5,269 nt of DNA from an uncultured Flavobacterium sp. (GTDB lineage: Bacteria > Bacteroidota > Bacteroidia > Flavobacteriales > Flavobacteriaceae), in the NCBI GenBank assembly GCA_946480635.1, contig CAMLKV010000193.1, positions 1-5,269 of the forward strand, read 5' to 3'. The notes under the pieces were generated by a model. It was not told the DNA's origin, did no database searches, and worked only from the letters and a program-made list of their open reading frames with translations. A program made the translations under genes and the position numbers. Positions 1 to 5,269 of this stretch are shown here, piece after piece; the stretch's first letter is position 1; each line of letters starts with the position of its first letter.

Positions 1-743
1 ATGTAATGTAAAACATTCGCATTGTTTCCAGAAGCAATAATTGGAGTGTAAGCAAAACCTTTAGAACGGTTGCGTAAAAATTCGTGAGCTAACTCGGCTT
101 CGATTTCGTATTCCATTACATTTGGTTTAACAAATGACAAAAGTCGGCGAATACCTTTTTCTGTAATGTTACATGCATGCTGAATTAAATCGATTTCTTC
201 ACTTTCCTTAATAGAACGTAAGCGTTGTAAAATAGGATTCGATTTTTCTACTTTGTGAGCAGGATAATTTTCTTTCCACCATTTTACAAATCTAGCTTCA
301 CGAGTTTCAGTTTCAATGGTTGCACGATAATGCTCATTAGTGTTAATATACATTGTATCAGCATAAGCCATGATTTCTTTTAATGTTTTGTGAAAATCTT
401 GTAGCCAAATAACAGTTTTAATTCCTGAAACTTGAAAGGCGCGTTCTTTGGTTAACTTTTCACCTTCCCAAACGGCAATATGTTCGTTAGTTTCTCTTAA
501 AAATAAAATTTCTTTTAAATGCTCGTAAGGTGCATCTGGAAAAAGCAATAGAACACTTTCTTCTTGGTCAACTCCCGATAAATAGAAAATATCACGGTGT
601 TGTGCAAATGGTAATGTGCTATCTGCAGAAACGGGGTAAATATCGTTCGAATTAAATACAGCAACACTGTTTGGTTTCATTAGTGCTGTAAATTTTCGTC
701 TGTTTTTGATGAATAAATCTCGGTCTATCTGATGATATTTCAT
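1..743 (-). CDS. pepP: Aminopeptidase P (Xaa-Pro aminopeptidase), M24B family, 3'-truncated by window edge
   Basis: Reading the minus strand from ATG at 743-741 gives 247 uninterrupted codons that run off the window at position 1. The protein begins MKYHQIDRDLFIKNRRKF. Residues about 5-140 match the aminopeptidase P N-terminal (AMP_N) domain: an early LFIKNRRKF segment, then SADSTLPFAQHRDIFYLSGV (39-58), then the LLLFPDAP strand. From about residue 175 the M24 'pita-bread' domain begins (LQRLRSIKESEEIDLIQHA), followed by EYEIEAELAHEFLRNRSKGFAYTPIIASGNNANVLHY; the final His-Tyr (246-247) fits the substrate-pocket histidine region of E. coli PepP. The two Asp, one His and two Glu that bind the metal pair in this family would lie beyond the window, so catalytic competence cannot be judged. 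The family cleaves N-terminal residues preceding proline, usually in the cytoplasm, and about 430 residues is typical. No signal peptide is seen. The start is chosen as the first ATG after a candidate -7 box 29 bases upstream. Confidence 0.9.
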   Translation of the reverse strand, partial: MKYHQIDRDLFIKNRRKFTALMKPNSVAVFNSNDIYPVSADSTLPFAQHRDIFYLSGVDQEESVLLLFPDAPYEHLKEILFLRETNEHIAVWEGEKLTKERAFQVSGIKTVIWLQDFHKTLKEIMAYADTMYINTNEHYRATIETETREARFVKWWKENYPAHKVEKSNPILQRLRSIKESEEIDLIQHACNITEKGIRRLLSFVKPNVMEYEIEAELAHEFLRNRSKGFAYTPIIASGNNANVLHY

Positions 744-771
744 AATGAAATTATTTTGTAATAATGATTTT

Positions 772-779
772 CAAATTTA
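772..779 (-). promoter_or_regulatory. Candidate Bacteroidota -7 element for pepP
   Basis: On the minus strand this reads TAAATTTG, a perfect match to the TAnnTTTG -7 consensus of the Bacteroidota primary sigma factor. It lies 28 bases upstream of the pepP ATG, giving an inferred leader of about 20 bases. The matching -33 TTG is weak: the nearest one (minus strand, 807-805) is 25 bases away rather than the usual 19-21. The region is very A+T-rich, so a chance match is possible. Confidence 0.4.
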
Positions 780-828
780 GGATTTTGAAGCTAAATACTG
801 TCATCAATTCTTTAAAATTAGCATTTAA

Positions 829-859
829 TTAGGATAATACTTTTTTTTAGCTATTTTCG
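829..859 (+). promoter_or_regulatory. Weak candidate promoter for the lipoprotein gene
   Basis: TATTTTCG at 852-859 differs from TAnnTTTG at one position, and TTA at 829-831 stands where TTG is expected, with 20 bases between. The inferred start of transcription near 864-866 would leave a leader of about 28 bases, similar to that of the sdh operon. TACTTTTT at 838-845 is an alternative -7 box. Both matches are imperfect. The rest of the 744-893 divergent spacer shows only A+T-rich sequence. Confidence 0.25.
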
Positions 860-893
860 TTTTAAATCTATCAACTTAAAACCAAAAAATAAT

Positions 894-1769
894 ATGAAAC
901 TTAAAATGATTTTGAGATTCGCTTTTATAAGTGCAATGTTATTTTCATGTACAGATAATGATGATAAAGAAACTAATCAAGATGAACCTCAGTTAATTGT
1001 GAAGTTTAAGTTTGATCCTAATCAAGCAAGATTGGATAATTTAGGACAACCATCGACAGTGCCAGCTGGCCACGCGGCTCAATCACCTATATTTAATAAA
1101 ATTAGTTCTCATTATTTGGAATTTGCACCAACAGCATTTACGGCTTTAGGTCAAGGGACCATTTTATACAGAAATGCCGAGACAATTCAAGGTGGAGCTA
1201 ATGCAATAGATTTTAGTAAGGCAAAAATCGTTGGTGAAGGAGAAGTTTTTTTATCAATCCCTTTAAAAAATATTACGCCAGGAAGTTATGAATGGGTAAG
1301 ATGTTCGCTTTCGTATCAGGATTATAATATAAAAGTATTAAGTGCAGGTACAGAATATAATGGAACCTTGGCGAGTTTTGTTGGTTTCAGAAATTATATT
1401 TCTTCTTTTACTTCTGGGGGTTATACTTATGATGTAAATGCAAATAAAGATCAAGGTTTTTGGGCTTTTGGATTACAAGGATTTAATTATTCAACTTCGG
1501 GTCAAGCTCCAGCAGGGGCTACAACTGTTCCTAATCCGATAGCATCAACTTCACCAATTCCTGCAGGATCATGCGTAGTGACTGGAAAATTTGGTAATAA
1601 TTTAGTCATAACTGGAAGTGAAACAAAAGATATAGAAGTTACCCTTTCACTTTCAATTAATAAAAGTTTTGAATGGACAGAAGTCACAGCAGATGGTAAA
1701 TATGAGCCATCAATAGGAGAAAATGTAGTGGATATGGGTTTAAGAGGTTTGATTCCTAGTCATAACTAG
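894..1769 (+). CDS. Putative surface-exposed lipoprotein of unknown function
   Basis: This encodes 291 residues. The N-terminus has a short basic region (MKLKMILR), a hydrophobic core and a lipobox ending LFSC, so Cys19 should be lipidated after cleavage by signal peptidase II. The residues right after it (TDNDDKE) are acidic; in Flavobacteriia and relatives an acidic patch at this place acts as a lipoprotein export signal to the cell surface, so surface display is inferred. The mature part has no domain I can name. It starts with a strand-like stretch (LIVKFKFDPNQARLDNLG, 34-51) and is rich in Gly, Ser, Thr and aromatics, suggesting a beta-sandwich-like fold. The middle holds FWAFGLQGFNYSTSGQAPAG (189-208) and the end VVDMGLRGLIPSHN. 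Cys137 and Cys227 are the only other cysteines and could pair. I see no enzymatic motif. ATG 894 is preferred over ATG 906 because it keeps both N-terminal lysines; its leader is A-rich without a Shine-Dalgarno site. It is monocistronic, divergent from pepP and closed by a terminator. Confidence 0.85.
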   Translation: MKLKMILRFAFISAMLFSCTDNDDKETNQDEPQLIVKFKFDPNQARLDNLGQPSTVPAGHAAQSPIFNKISSHYLEFAPTAFTALGQGTILYRNAETIQGGANAIDFSKAKIVGEGEVFLSIPLKNITPGSYEWVRCSLSYQDYNIKVLSAGTEYNGTLASFVGFRNYISSFTSGGYTYDVNANKDQGFWAFGLQGFNYSTSGQAPAGATTVPNPIASTSPIPAGSCVVTGKFGNNLVITGSETKDIEVTLSLSINKSFEWTEVTADGKYEPSIGENVVDMGLRGLIPSHN

Positions 1770-1790
1770 AAAAAGTTGAAAAATATTTAG

Positions 1791-1823
1791 AAGCATTCAG
1801 AAGAAATTTTGGATGCTTTTTTT
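1791..1823 (+). terminator. Intrinsic terminator after the lipoprotein gene
   Basis: AAGCATTC at 1791-1798 pairs with GGATGCTT at 1811-1818 (8 bp, one G-U pair) around a 12-base loop. The stem runs into a tract of seven T at 1817-1823, followed after one G by five more T. It begins 22 bases after the lipoprotein stop codon and separates that gene from the sdh promoter. Confidence 0.8.
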
Positions 1824-1829
1824 GTTTTT

Positions 1830-1839
1830 AATACGTATT
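1830..1839. repeat. 10-bp perfect palindrome upstream of the sdh promoter
   Basis: AATACGTATT reads the same on both strands and lies about 30 bases upstream of the -33 element of the sdh promoter. Its position would suit an activator site. A 10-bp palindrome in such A+T-rich DNA can arise by chance, and I recognise no known operator. Confidence 0.2.
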
Positions 1840-1869
1840 TTAAATTCATTATAAATTAGGTAAAAAAGG

Positions 1870-1900
1870 TTGTGTTTACAGTCAAATTCCTTTACTTTTG
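1870..1900 (+). promoter_or_regulatory. Promoter of the sdhCAB operon
   Basis: TTG at 1870-1872 and TACTTTTG at 1893-1900 are separated by 20 bases. This fits the Bacteroidota housekeeping promoter (TTG, 19-21 bases, TAnnTTTG) with no mismatch. Transcription should begin near 1905-1907, leaving a leader of about 32 A+T-rich bases before the sdhC ATG at 1938. It also shows that the open reading frame starting with GTG at 1872 cannot be translated from its first codon, because that codon lies inside the promoter. Confidence 0.75.
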
Positions 1901-1937
1901 TTTCAACTTTTTTAAATTAAAAAATCAAATCAATACT

Positions 1938-2768
1938 ATGGCAAAATCTGCGCTTTTAAAGTCATCTTTAGCTAAAAAATACTGGATGGCTCTTACAGGT
2001 TTATTTTTATGCTTGTTTTTGACGGGACATTTATTAGGGAATCTTCAGTTATTGGCTGGAAGTTCACCAGAAGCAGCTTTAAAATTCAACAAGTATGCTT
2101 TGTTCATGACAACAAACCCAGCAGTAAAAATTCTTTCTTATTTAACCTACATTTCAATTATTTTTCATGCAATCGACGGGATTATGTTAGCTTTTCAGAA
2201 TAAAGCGGCGCGTCCAGTAGGGTATGCAATGAACAAACCTCAAGTAAATAGTAGTTTTGCTTCAAGAAATATGGCGGTACTGGGAACAGTAATTTTAGTG
2301 TTCATTGTAACTCATATGGTGAGTTTTTGGGCTAGAATGCATTTTGATGAAAAAATGCCGCTTCAAAAAATGACAGTAGAGGTACAGCCGGGGATGAAAC
2401 AAGATTTCTATCTTACTACAGATGGTGGATATGTCCCAGTGAATGACCCAACATATGTTGTTAAGAATAGAACTGAAATTTATGAGGCAAATGCGAATGT
2501 GAAAGTGAAAGAAGCTTATAAAGATTTACATAAAATCACTTTCGATTTCTTTAGAGAACCACAGTATGGTTTAGCATTTACAATTTTATATGTGATTTCA
2601 ATGATTGTTTTGGCTTTCCATTTACTTCATGGTTTCCAAAGCGCATTTCAATCATTAGGGGTTAATAATAAATTCACGCCTGCAATTAAATTGTTCGGAA
2701 CAGGATTTGCAATCGTAGTGCCTTTATTGTTTGCAATTATTCCTCTTTTCATTCACTTTACAAAATAA
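1938..2768 (+). CDS. sdhC: Succinate dehydrogenase cytochrome b558 membrane subunit
   Basis: This is the membrane anchor of complex II, which binds haem b and passes electrons from SdhB to menaquinone. It has 276 residues and five predicted membrane helices at about 14-36, 61-86, 111-132, 211-236 and 250-274. Histidines placed as haem ligands in the di-haem b558 family are His31 (TGHLLGN), His77 (IIFHAIDG) and His126 (VTHMVSFW); the fourth is His228 or His231 in [16 protein letters not shown]. The loop between helices II and III is basic (NKAARP), so the N-terminus should be cytoplasmic and the helix III-IV loop outside. That loop (about 133-210) is long and charged, making this protein some 50 residues longer than the roughly 200-230 usual for the family. 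ATG 1938 is chosen because the in-frame GTG at 1872 lies inside the promoter and [16 protein letters not shown] is a normal family N-terminus. It is the first gene of the operon, 19 bases before sdhA. Confidence 0.93.
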   Translation: MAKSALLKSSLAKKYWMALTGLFLCLFLTGHLLGNLQLLAGSSPEAALKFNKYALFMTTNPAVKILSYLTYISIIFHAIDGIMLAFQNKAARPVGYAMNKPQVNSSFASRNMAVLGTVILVFIVTHMVSFWARMHFDEKMPLQKMTVEVQPGMKQDFYLTTDGGYVPVNDPTYVVKNRTEIYEANANVKVKEAYKDLHKITFDFFREPQYGLAFTILYVISMIVLAFHLLHGFQSAFQSLGVNNKFTPAIKLFGTGFAIVVPLLFAIIPLFIHFTK

Positions 2769-2787
2769 TCAACATCAGAAATATATT

Positions 2788-4797
2788 ATGAAGTTAGATT
2801 CTAAAATACCAGAAGGTTCTATTTCAGAGAAATGGACTAATCATAAAAATCATTTAAAACTTGTTGCGCCAAACAATCGTCCCAAAATAGACATTATAGT
2901 TGTTGGTACTGGATTAGCGGGAGCCTCAGCTGCTGCTTCTTTAGGAGAAATGGGTTATAATGTAAAAGCATTTTGTTTTCAAGATTCTCCACGTCGTGCG
3001 CACTCAATCGCTGCACAAGGAGGTGTAAATGCAGCAAAAAATTACCAAAACGATGGTGACTCAGTTTACCGTTTATTCTACGATACTATCAAAGGTGGTG
3101 ACTACCGTGCTCGTGAGGCTAATGTTCACCGTTTAGCTGAAGTGTCTGGAAACATTATCGACCAATGTGTGGCTCAAGGTGTTCCTTTTGCACGTGAATA
3201 CGGCGGAATGTTAGATAACCGTTCATTTGGTGGAACACAAGTACAACGTACTTTTTACGCTGCTGGTCAAACAGGACAACAATTATTGTTAGGAGCTTAT
3301 TCGGCTTTATCTCGTCAAATTGGTTTAGGACGTGTTAAAATGTACAACCGTCACGAAATGTTAGACATTGTAAAAGTTGATGGTAAAGCTAGAGGAATTA
3401 TCGCTCGTGATTTAGTTACAGGTGAAATTCAACGTCATTCAGCTCACGCAGTAATCATTGCTTCTGGTGGATATGGAAATGTTTATTTCTTATCTACAAA
3501 TGCAATGGGTTCTAACGTAACTGCTGGATGGAAAATTCACAAACAAGGAGCTTTGTTTGCTAACCCTTGTTATGTGCAAATTCACCCAACATGTATTCCA
3601 GTTCACGGAACTAATCAGTCAAAATTAACGTTGATGTCTGAATCGTTACGTAACTCAGGACGTATTTGGGTACCAAAGAAAAAAGAAGATGCTGAAGCAA
3701 TTCGTTCAGGTAAATTAAAACCAACACAAATTGCAGAGGAAGATAGAGATTATTTCTTAGAAAGAAGGTATCCAGCTTTTGGTAACTTAGTACCACGTGA
3801 CGTAGCTTCTCGTGCTGCTAAAGAGCGTTGTGATGCTGGTTACGGTATTGAAGCTAATGATACAAATGAAGGAGTTTACTTAGATTTCTCTTCAGAAATT
3901 ATTGCTAAAGGTAAGCAAGCTGCTTATGCAAAAGGAAACCATAATCCTTCTGATGCAGAAGTTACTGCTTTAGGAAAACAATGGTTAGAAGAAAAGTATG
4001 GTAACTTATTTACCATGTACCAAAAAATTACGGATGAAAATCCATACGAAACACCAATGAAAATTTACCCAGCAGTGCACTATACAATGGGTGGTGTATG
4101 GGTTGATTATAACTTACAATCTACAATTCCTGGCTGTTTCGTTGCTGGAGAGGCTAATTTCTCTGATCACGGAGCTAACCGTTTAGGAGCTTCTGCATTA
4201 ATGCAAGGTTTAGCTGATGGTTATTTCGTATTGCCTTATACAGTTTCTAACTATTTAGCTGATGAAATTCGTACAGGTAAAATTTCTACTGACTCTGTAG
4301 AATTCGTTGAAGCAGAAAAGAGAGTACAAGACCAAATCAATTTCTTCTTAAATAATAATGGAACTAAATCGGTAGATTATTTCCACAAACGTTTAGGAAA
4401 CATTATGTGGAATAAAGTAGGAATGGCTCGTAATGAAAAAGGTCTCACTGAAGCTATCGCAGAAATTGATGCTTTGCGTAAAGAATTCTATGCAGATGTT
4501 TTTGTTCCTGGTGATGCTGATGAAATGAATCCAGAATTGGAAAAAGCAATTCGTGTGGCTGATTTCATGGAGTTAGGTCAATTAATGGCAATGGATGCTT
4601 TACAACGTAAAGAATCTTGTGGTGGTCATTTCCGCGAAGAATACCAAGATGCTGAAGGAGAAACGTTACGTGATGATGAGAACTTCGCTTTCGTAGGAGC
4701 TTGGGAATATCAAGGAGAAGACATCAACAAAGAAGTATTACACAAAGAAGAGTTGAAATACGAGTTTATCAAAATCGCAGCTCGTAACTATAAATAA
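2788..4797 (+). CDS. sdhA: Succinate dehydrogenase flavoprotein subunit
   Basis: This is the catalytic subunit of complex II, oxidising succinate to fumarate on the cytoplasmic face. It has 669 residues, normal for the long form paired with b558 anchors. A Rossmann FAD-binding motif GTGLAG lies at 40-45. [10 protein letters not shown] contains His72, the expected site of covalent FAD attachment. Substrate-site residues are visible as His266 (IHPTC), Arg337 (VPRDVASRA, the likely proton-transfer arginine), His431 (HYTMGG) and Arg465 (ANRLGASAL). The C-terminal helical domain carries [25 protein letters not shown], typical of the family. ATG 2788 is preferred over the in-frame TTG at 2731, which lies inside sdhC and adds a hydrophobic tail absent from the family. 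Codon use is mostly that of a highly expressed gene (CGT, GCT, TTA), with a local AGA/AGG cluster near 3745-3768. It should be co-transcribed with sdhC. The next sdh gene is displaced by an inserted cassette. A fumarate reductase role cannot be excluded from sequence alone. Confidence 0.97.
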   Translation: MKLDSKIPEGSISEKWTNHKNHLKLVAPNNRPKIDIIVVGTGLAGASAAASLGEMGYNVKAFCFQDSPRRAHSIAAQGGVNAAKNYQNDGDSVYRLFYDTIKGGDYRAREANVHRLAEVSGNIIDQCVAQGVPFAREYGGMLDNRSFGGTQVQRTFYAAGQTGQQLLLGAYSALSRQIGLGRVKMYNRHEMLDIVKVDGKARGIIARDLVTGEIQRHSAHAVIIASGGYGNVYFLSTNAMGSNVTAGWKIHKQGALFANPCYVQIHPTCIPVHGTNQSKLTLMSESLRNSGRIWVPKKKEDAEAIRSGKLKPTQIAEEDRDYFLERRYPAFGNLVPRDVASRAAKERCDAGYGIEANDTNEGVYLDFSSEIIAKGKQAAYAKGNHNPSDAEVTALGKQWLEEKYGNLFTMYQKITDENPYETPMKIYPAVHYTMGGVWVDYNLQSTIPGCFVAGEANFSDHGANRLGASALMQGLADGYFVLPYTVSNYLADEIRTGKISTDSVEFVEAEKRVQDQINFFLNNNGTKSVDYFHKRLGNIMWNKVGMARNEKGLTEAIAEIDALRKEFYADVFVPGDADEMNPELEKAIRVADFMELGQLMAMDALQRKESCGGHFREEYQDAEGETLRDDENFAFVGAWEYQGEDINKEVLHKEELKYEFIKIAARNYK

Positions 4798-4823
4798 AAA
4801 AGGCATTAGCCAAAAGGCAATAG
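4798..4823. repeat. Left heptanucleotide repeat array flanking the four-helix-bundle gene
   Basis: Read on the plus strand, successive 7-base units are GCATTAG (4803-4809), CCAAAAG (4810-4816) and GCAATAG (4817-4823). On the minus strand these are CTATTGC, CTTTTGG and CTAATGC, degenerate copies of the unit in the right-hand array but in opposite orientation. Seen at a 14-base period, AAAAGGCATTAG (4798-4809) and AAAAGGCAATAG (4812-4823) agree at 11 of 12 positions. The array starts right after the sdhA stop codon and ends three bases before the ATG of the next gene. AAAAGG at 4812-4817 could double as a weak ribosome-binding site. Confidence 0.75.
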
Positions 4824-4826
4824 TGA

Positions 4827-5207
4827 ATGAGTTCAGTCAAATCATATAAAGATTTATTAATTTGGCAAAAAGGTTTAGAAATAGTTTCTAATGTCTACAA
4901 ATTAGTAGAAGATTTTCCAAAAAATGAATTATATGCTTTGACAAGCCAAATAAAAAGAGCTTCAATCTCGATACCTTCAAATATTGCTGAAGGTTATGGC
5001 AGAAGTTCAACTCAAAGTTATATTAGTTTTATTAATATTTCTCGCGGTTCATTGTTTGAATTAGAAACTCAACTGATAATTGCTAATGAATTAAAATTTG
5101 TTAAAAATCAGGATTTGTATAATACTATTATTGAACAAATTTTAGAAGAATCAAAAATGATAAATTCATTTATTAATAAATTAGAGTTAAGTAAAACTAA
5201 TGCCTAA
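4827..5207 (+). CDS. Four-helix bundle protein, 23S rRNA intervening-sequence protein (IVP/S23) family
   Basis: This encodes 126 residues, close to the usual 115-125 of the family. Conserved features are a near-N-terminal Trp (LLIWQKGLE, Trp13), FPKNELYALTSQIKRA (30-45), the signature SIPSNIAEGYGR (48-59), and an ISRGSLFELETQ segment (71-82); the rest is helix-forming and rich in Lys, Glu and Ile. Family members fold as four-helix bundles that form pentamers and have a basic surface. They include proteins encoded in 23S rRNA intervening sequences and are homologous to Avd of diversity-generating retroelements, which binds nucleic acid and the reverse transcriptase. The function of free-standing copies is unknown. 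The gene lies on the sdh strand, 29 bases after sdhA and 35 bases before sdhB, so it is probably co-transcribed. Compared with sdhA it uses more ATA and AGA codons, consistent with low expression or foreign origin. Its last sense codons and stop (ACT AAT GCC TAA) lie within the right-hand repeat array. Confidence 0.92.
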   Translation: MSSVKSYKDLLIWQKGLEIVSNVYKLVEDFPKNELYALTSQIKRASISIPSNIAEGYGRSSTQSYISFINISRGSLFELETQLIIANELKFVKNQDLYNTIIEQILEESKMINSFINKLELSKTNA

Positions 5208-5231
5208 TGCCTAAAAGCTAATGGCTATAAA
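5197..5231. repeat. Right heptanucleotide tandem repeat array
   Basis: Five consecutive 7-base units occur: CTAATGC (5197-5203), CTAATGC (5204-5210), CTAAAAG (5211-5217), CTAATGG (5218-5224) and CTATAAA (5225-5231). The first two are identical, the fourth differs at one base, and the last is most degenerate. The array overlaps the last codons of the four-helix-bundle gene, supplies its stop codon and ends 11 bases before the sdhB ATG. It is inverted relative to the array on the other side of the gene. Confidence 0.8.
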
Positions 5232-5242
5232 AAGATAAGATT

Positions 5243-5269
5243 ATGGCATCTAAAAAGAATATTAATATA
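5243..5269 (+). CDS. sdhB: Start of succinate dehydrogenase iron-sulphur subunit, cut by window end
   Basis: ATG at 5243 opens nine codons, MASKKNINI, before the window ends. The short basic start leading into a beta strand is compatible with the N-terminus of SdhB, which carries the 2Fe-2S, 4Fe-4S and 3Fe-4S clusters linking SdhA to the haem of SdhC. The identification rests mainly on position: sdhB normally follows sdhA in the C-A-B order and is otherwise missing here. The leader (AAAAAGATAAGATT) is A-rich with no strong Shine-Dalgarno site. No cluster-binding cysteines are within the visible part. Confidence 0.7.

Larger units (their letters stand above)
4798..5231 (+). mobile_element. Candidate IVS-like cassette (inverted repeats plus four-helix-bundle gene) inserted between sdhA and sdhB
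   Basis: A single small gene is enclosed by inverted arrays of a 7-base repeat, with almost no other sequence, and interrupts an operon whose genes normally adjoin. AGGCATTAG at 4801-4809 is the exact reverse complement of CTAATGCCT at 5197-5205 and again at 5204-5212. CTATAAA occurs at both outer edges (4788-4794 and 5225-5231) and may be a target duplication. The encoded family is known from intervening sequences inserted in bacterial 23S rRNA genes, which also have complementary ends. No transposase, integrase or reverse transcriptase is present, so the cassette, if mobile, would depend on a partner elsewhere. The boundaries are my inference; the repeats and the gene are seen directly. Confidence 0.5.

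Noticed and set aside
744..893. Small RNA or riboswitch in the divergent spacer
   Set aside because: The 150 bp are A+T-rich with no stable stem or conserved aptamer sequence that I can see; only weak promoter-like boxes are supportable.
1502..1687. 61-codon minus-strand open frame inside the lipoprotein gene
   Set aside because: It is antisense to a convincing gene, has no recognisable motif and no own promoter; a coding shadow.
1872..1937. In-frame N-terminal extension of sdhC from GTG 1872
   Set aside because: The codon lies inside the TTG/TACTTTTG promoter, upstream of the inferred transcription start, and the extension is a low-complexity Phe-rich stretch; ATG 1938 gives a normal SdhC start.
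2009..2203. 64-codon plus-strand open frame inside sdhC
   Set aside because: It is out of frame with the well-conserved sdhC and shows no family features.
2731..2787. In-frame N-terminal extension of sdhA from TTG 2731
   Set aside because: It overlaps the end of sdhC in another frame and adds a tail not seen in SdhA; ATG 2788 fits the family and the operon spacing.
3611..3796. 61-codon minus-strand open frame inside sdhA
   Set aside because: It is antisense to a highly conserved coding region and has no supporting signal.
4798..5231. Diversity-generating retroelement, because the small gene is Avd-like
   Set aside because: No reverse transcriptase, no template/variable repeat pair and no target gene with adenine-biased variation is visible in the window; only the Avd/IVP-type fold is shared.
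5197..5231. CRISPR array or ordinary rho-independent terminator in the heptad array
   Set aside because: The units are only 7 bases with no spacers, there is no strong local stem followed by a T tract, and sdhB directly downstream needs read-through.

Overview
The window looks like chromosomal DNA of a member of the Bacteroidota, most likely a Flavobacterium-like Flavobacteriaceae. The evidence is strongly A+T-rich intergenic DNA, TTG/TAnnTTTG-type promoters, A-rich leaders without clear Shine-Dalgarno sites, a lipoprotein with an acidic stretch right after its lipid-carrying cysteine, and a cytochrome b558-type succinate dehydrogenase in the order sdhC-sdhA-sdhB. This placement rests on motifs read by eye; no search was run.

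Layout. Positions 1-743 (minus strand) hold the first 247 residues of an aminopeptidase P (Xaa-Pro aminopeptidase); its catalytic metal site lies beyond the window edge. A 150-bp divergent spacer with candidate promoters separates it from a 291-residue surface-type lipoprotein of unknown function (894-1769), which ends in an intrinsic terminator (1791-1823). A well-formed flavobacterial promoter (1870-1900) then drives sdhC (1938-2768) and sdhA (2788-4797). The first codons of what is almost certainly sdhB begin at 5243 and run off the window. Two start sites need care: long open frames extend upstream of both sdhC and sdhA, but the promoter position and the sdhC overlap argue for ATG 1938 and ATG 2788.

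The unusual part is 4798-5231. A small gene for a four-helix-bundle protein of the 23S rRNA intervening-sequence protein (IVP/S23) family, which is related to the Avd protein of diversity-generating retroelements, sits inside the sdh operon between sdhA and sdhB. It is tightly bracketed by arrays of a degenerate 7-base repeat, consensus about CTAWTGS. The two arrays are in inverted orientation, can base-pair, and carry stop codons in several frames. A 7-bp direct repeat, CTATAAA, lies at the outer edges. This looks like a compact, about 430-bp, IVS-like mobile cassette that has landed in an mRNA operon rather than in an rRNA gene.

How the genes work together: SdhC anchors the complex in the membrane with haem b and passes electrons to menaquinone, SdhA oxidises succinate at its covalently bound FAD, and SdhB carries the iron-sulphur clusters between them. 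The four-helix-bundle gene has no evident metabolic link to this complex and appears to be a passenger, though it must be co-transcribed with the operon.
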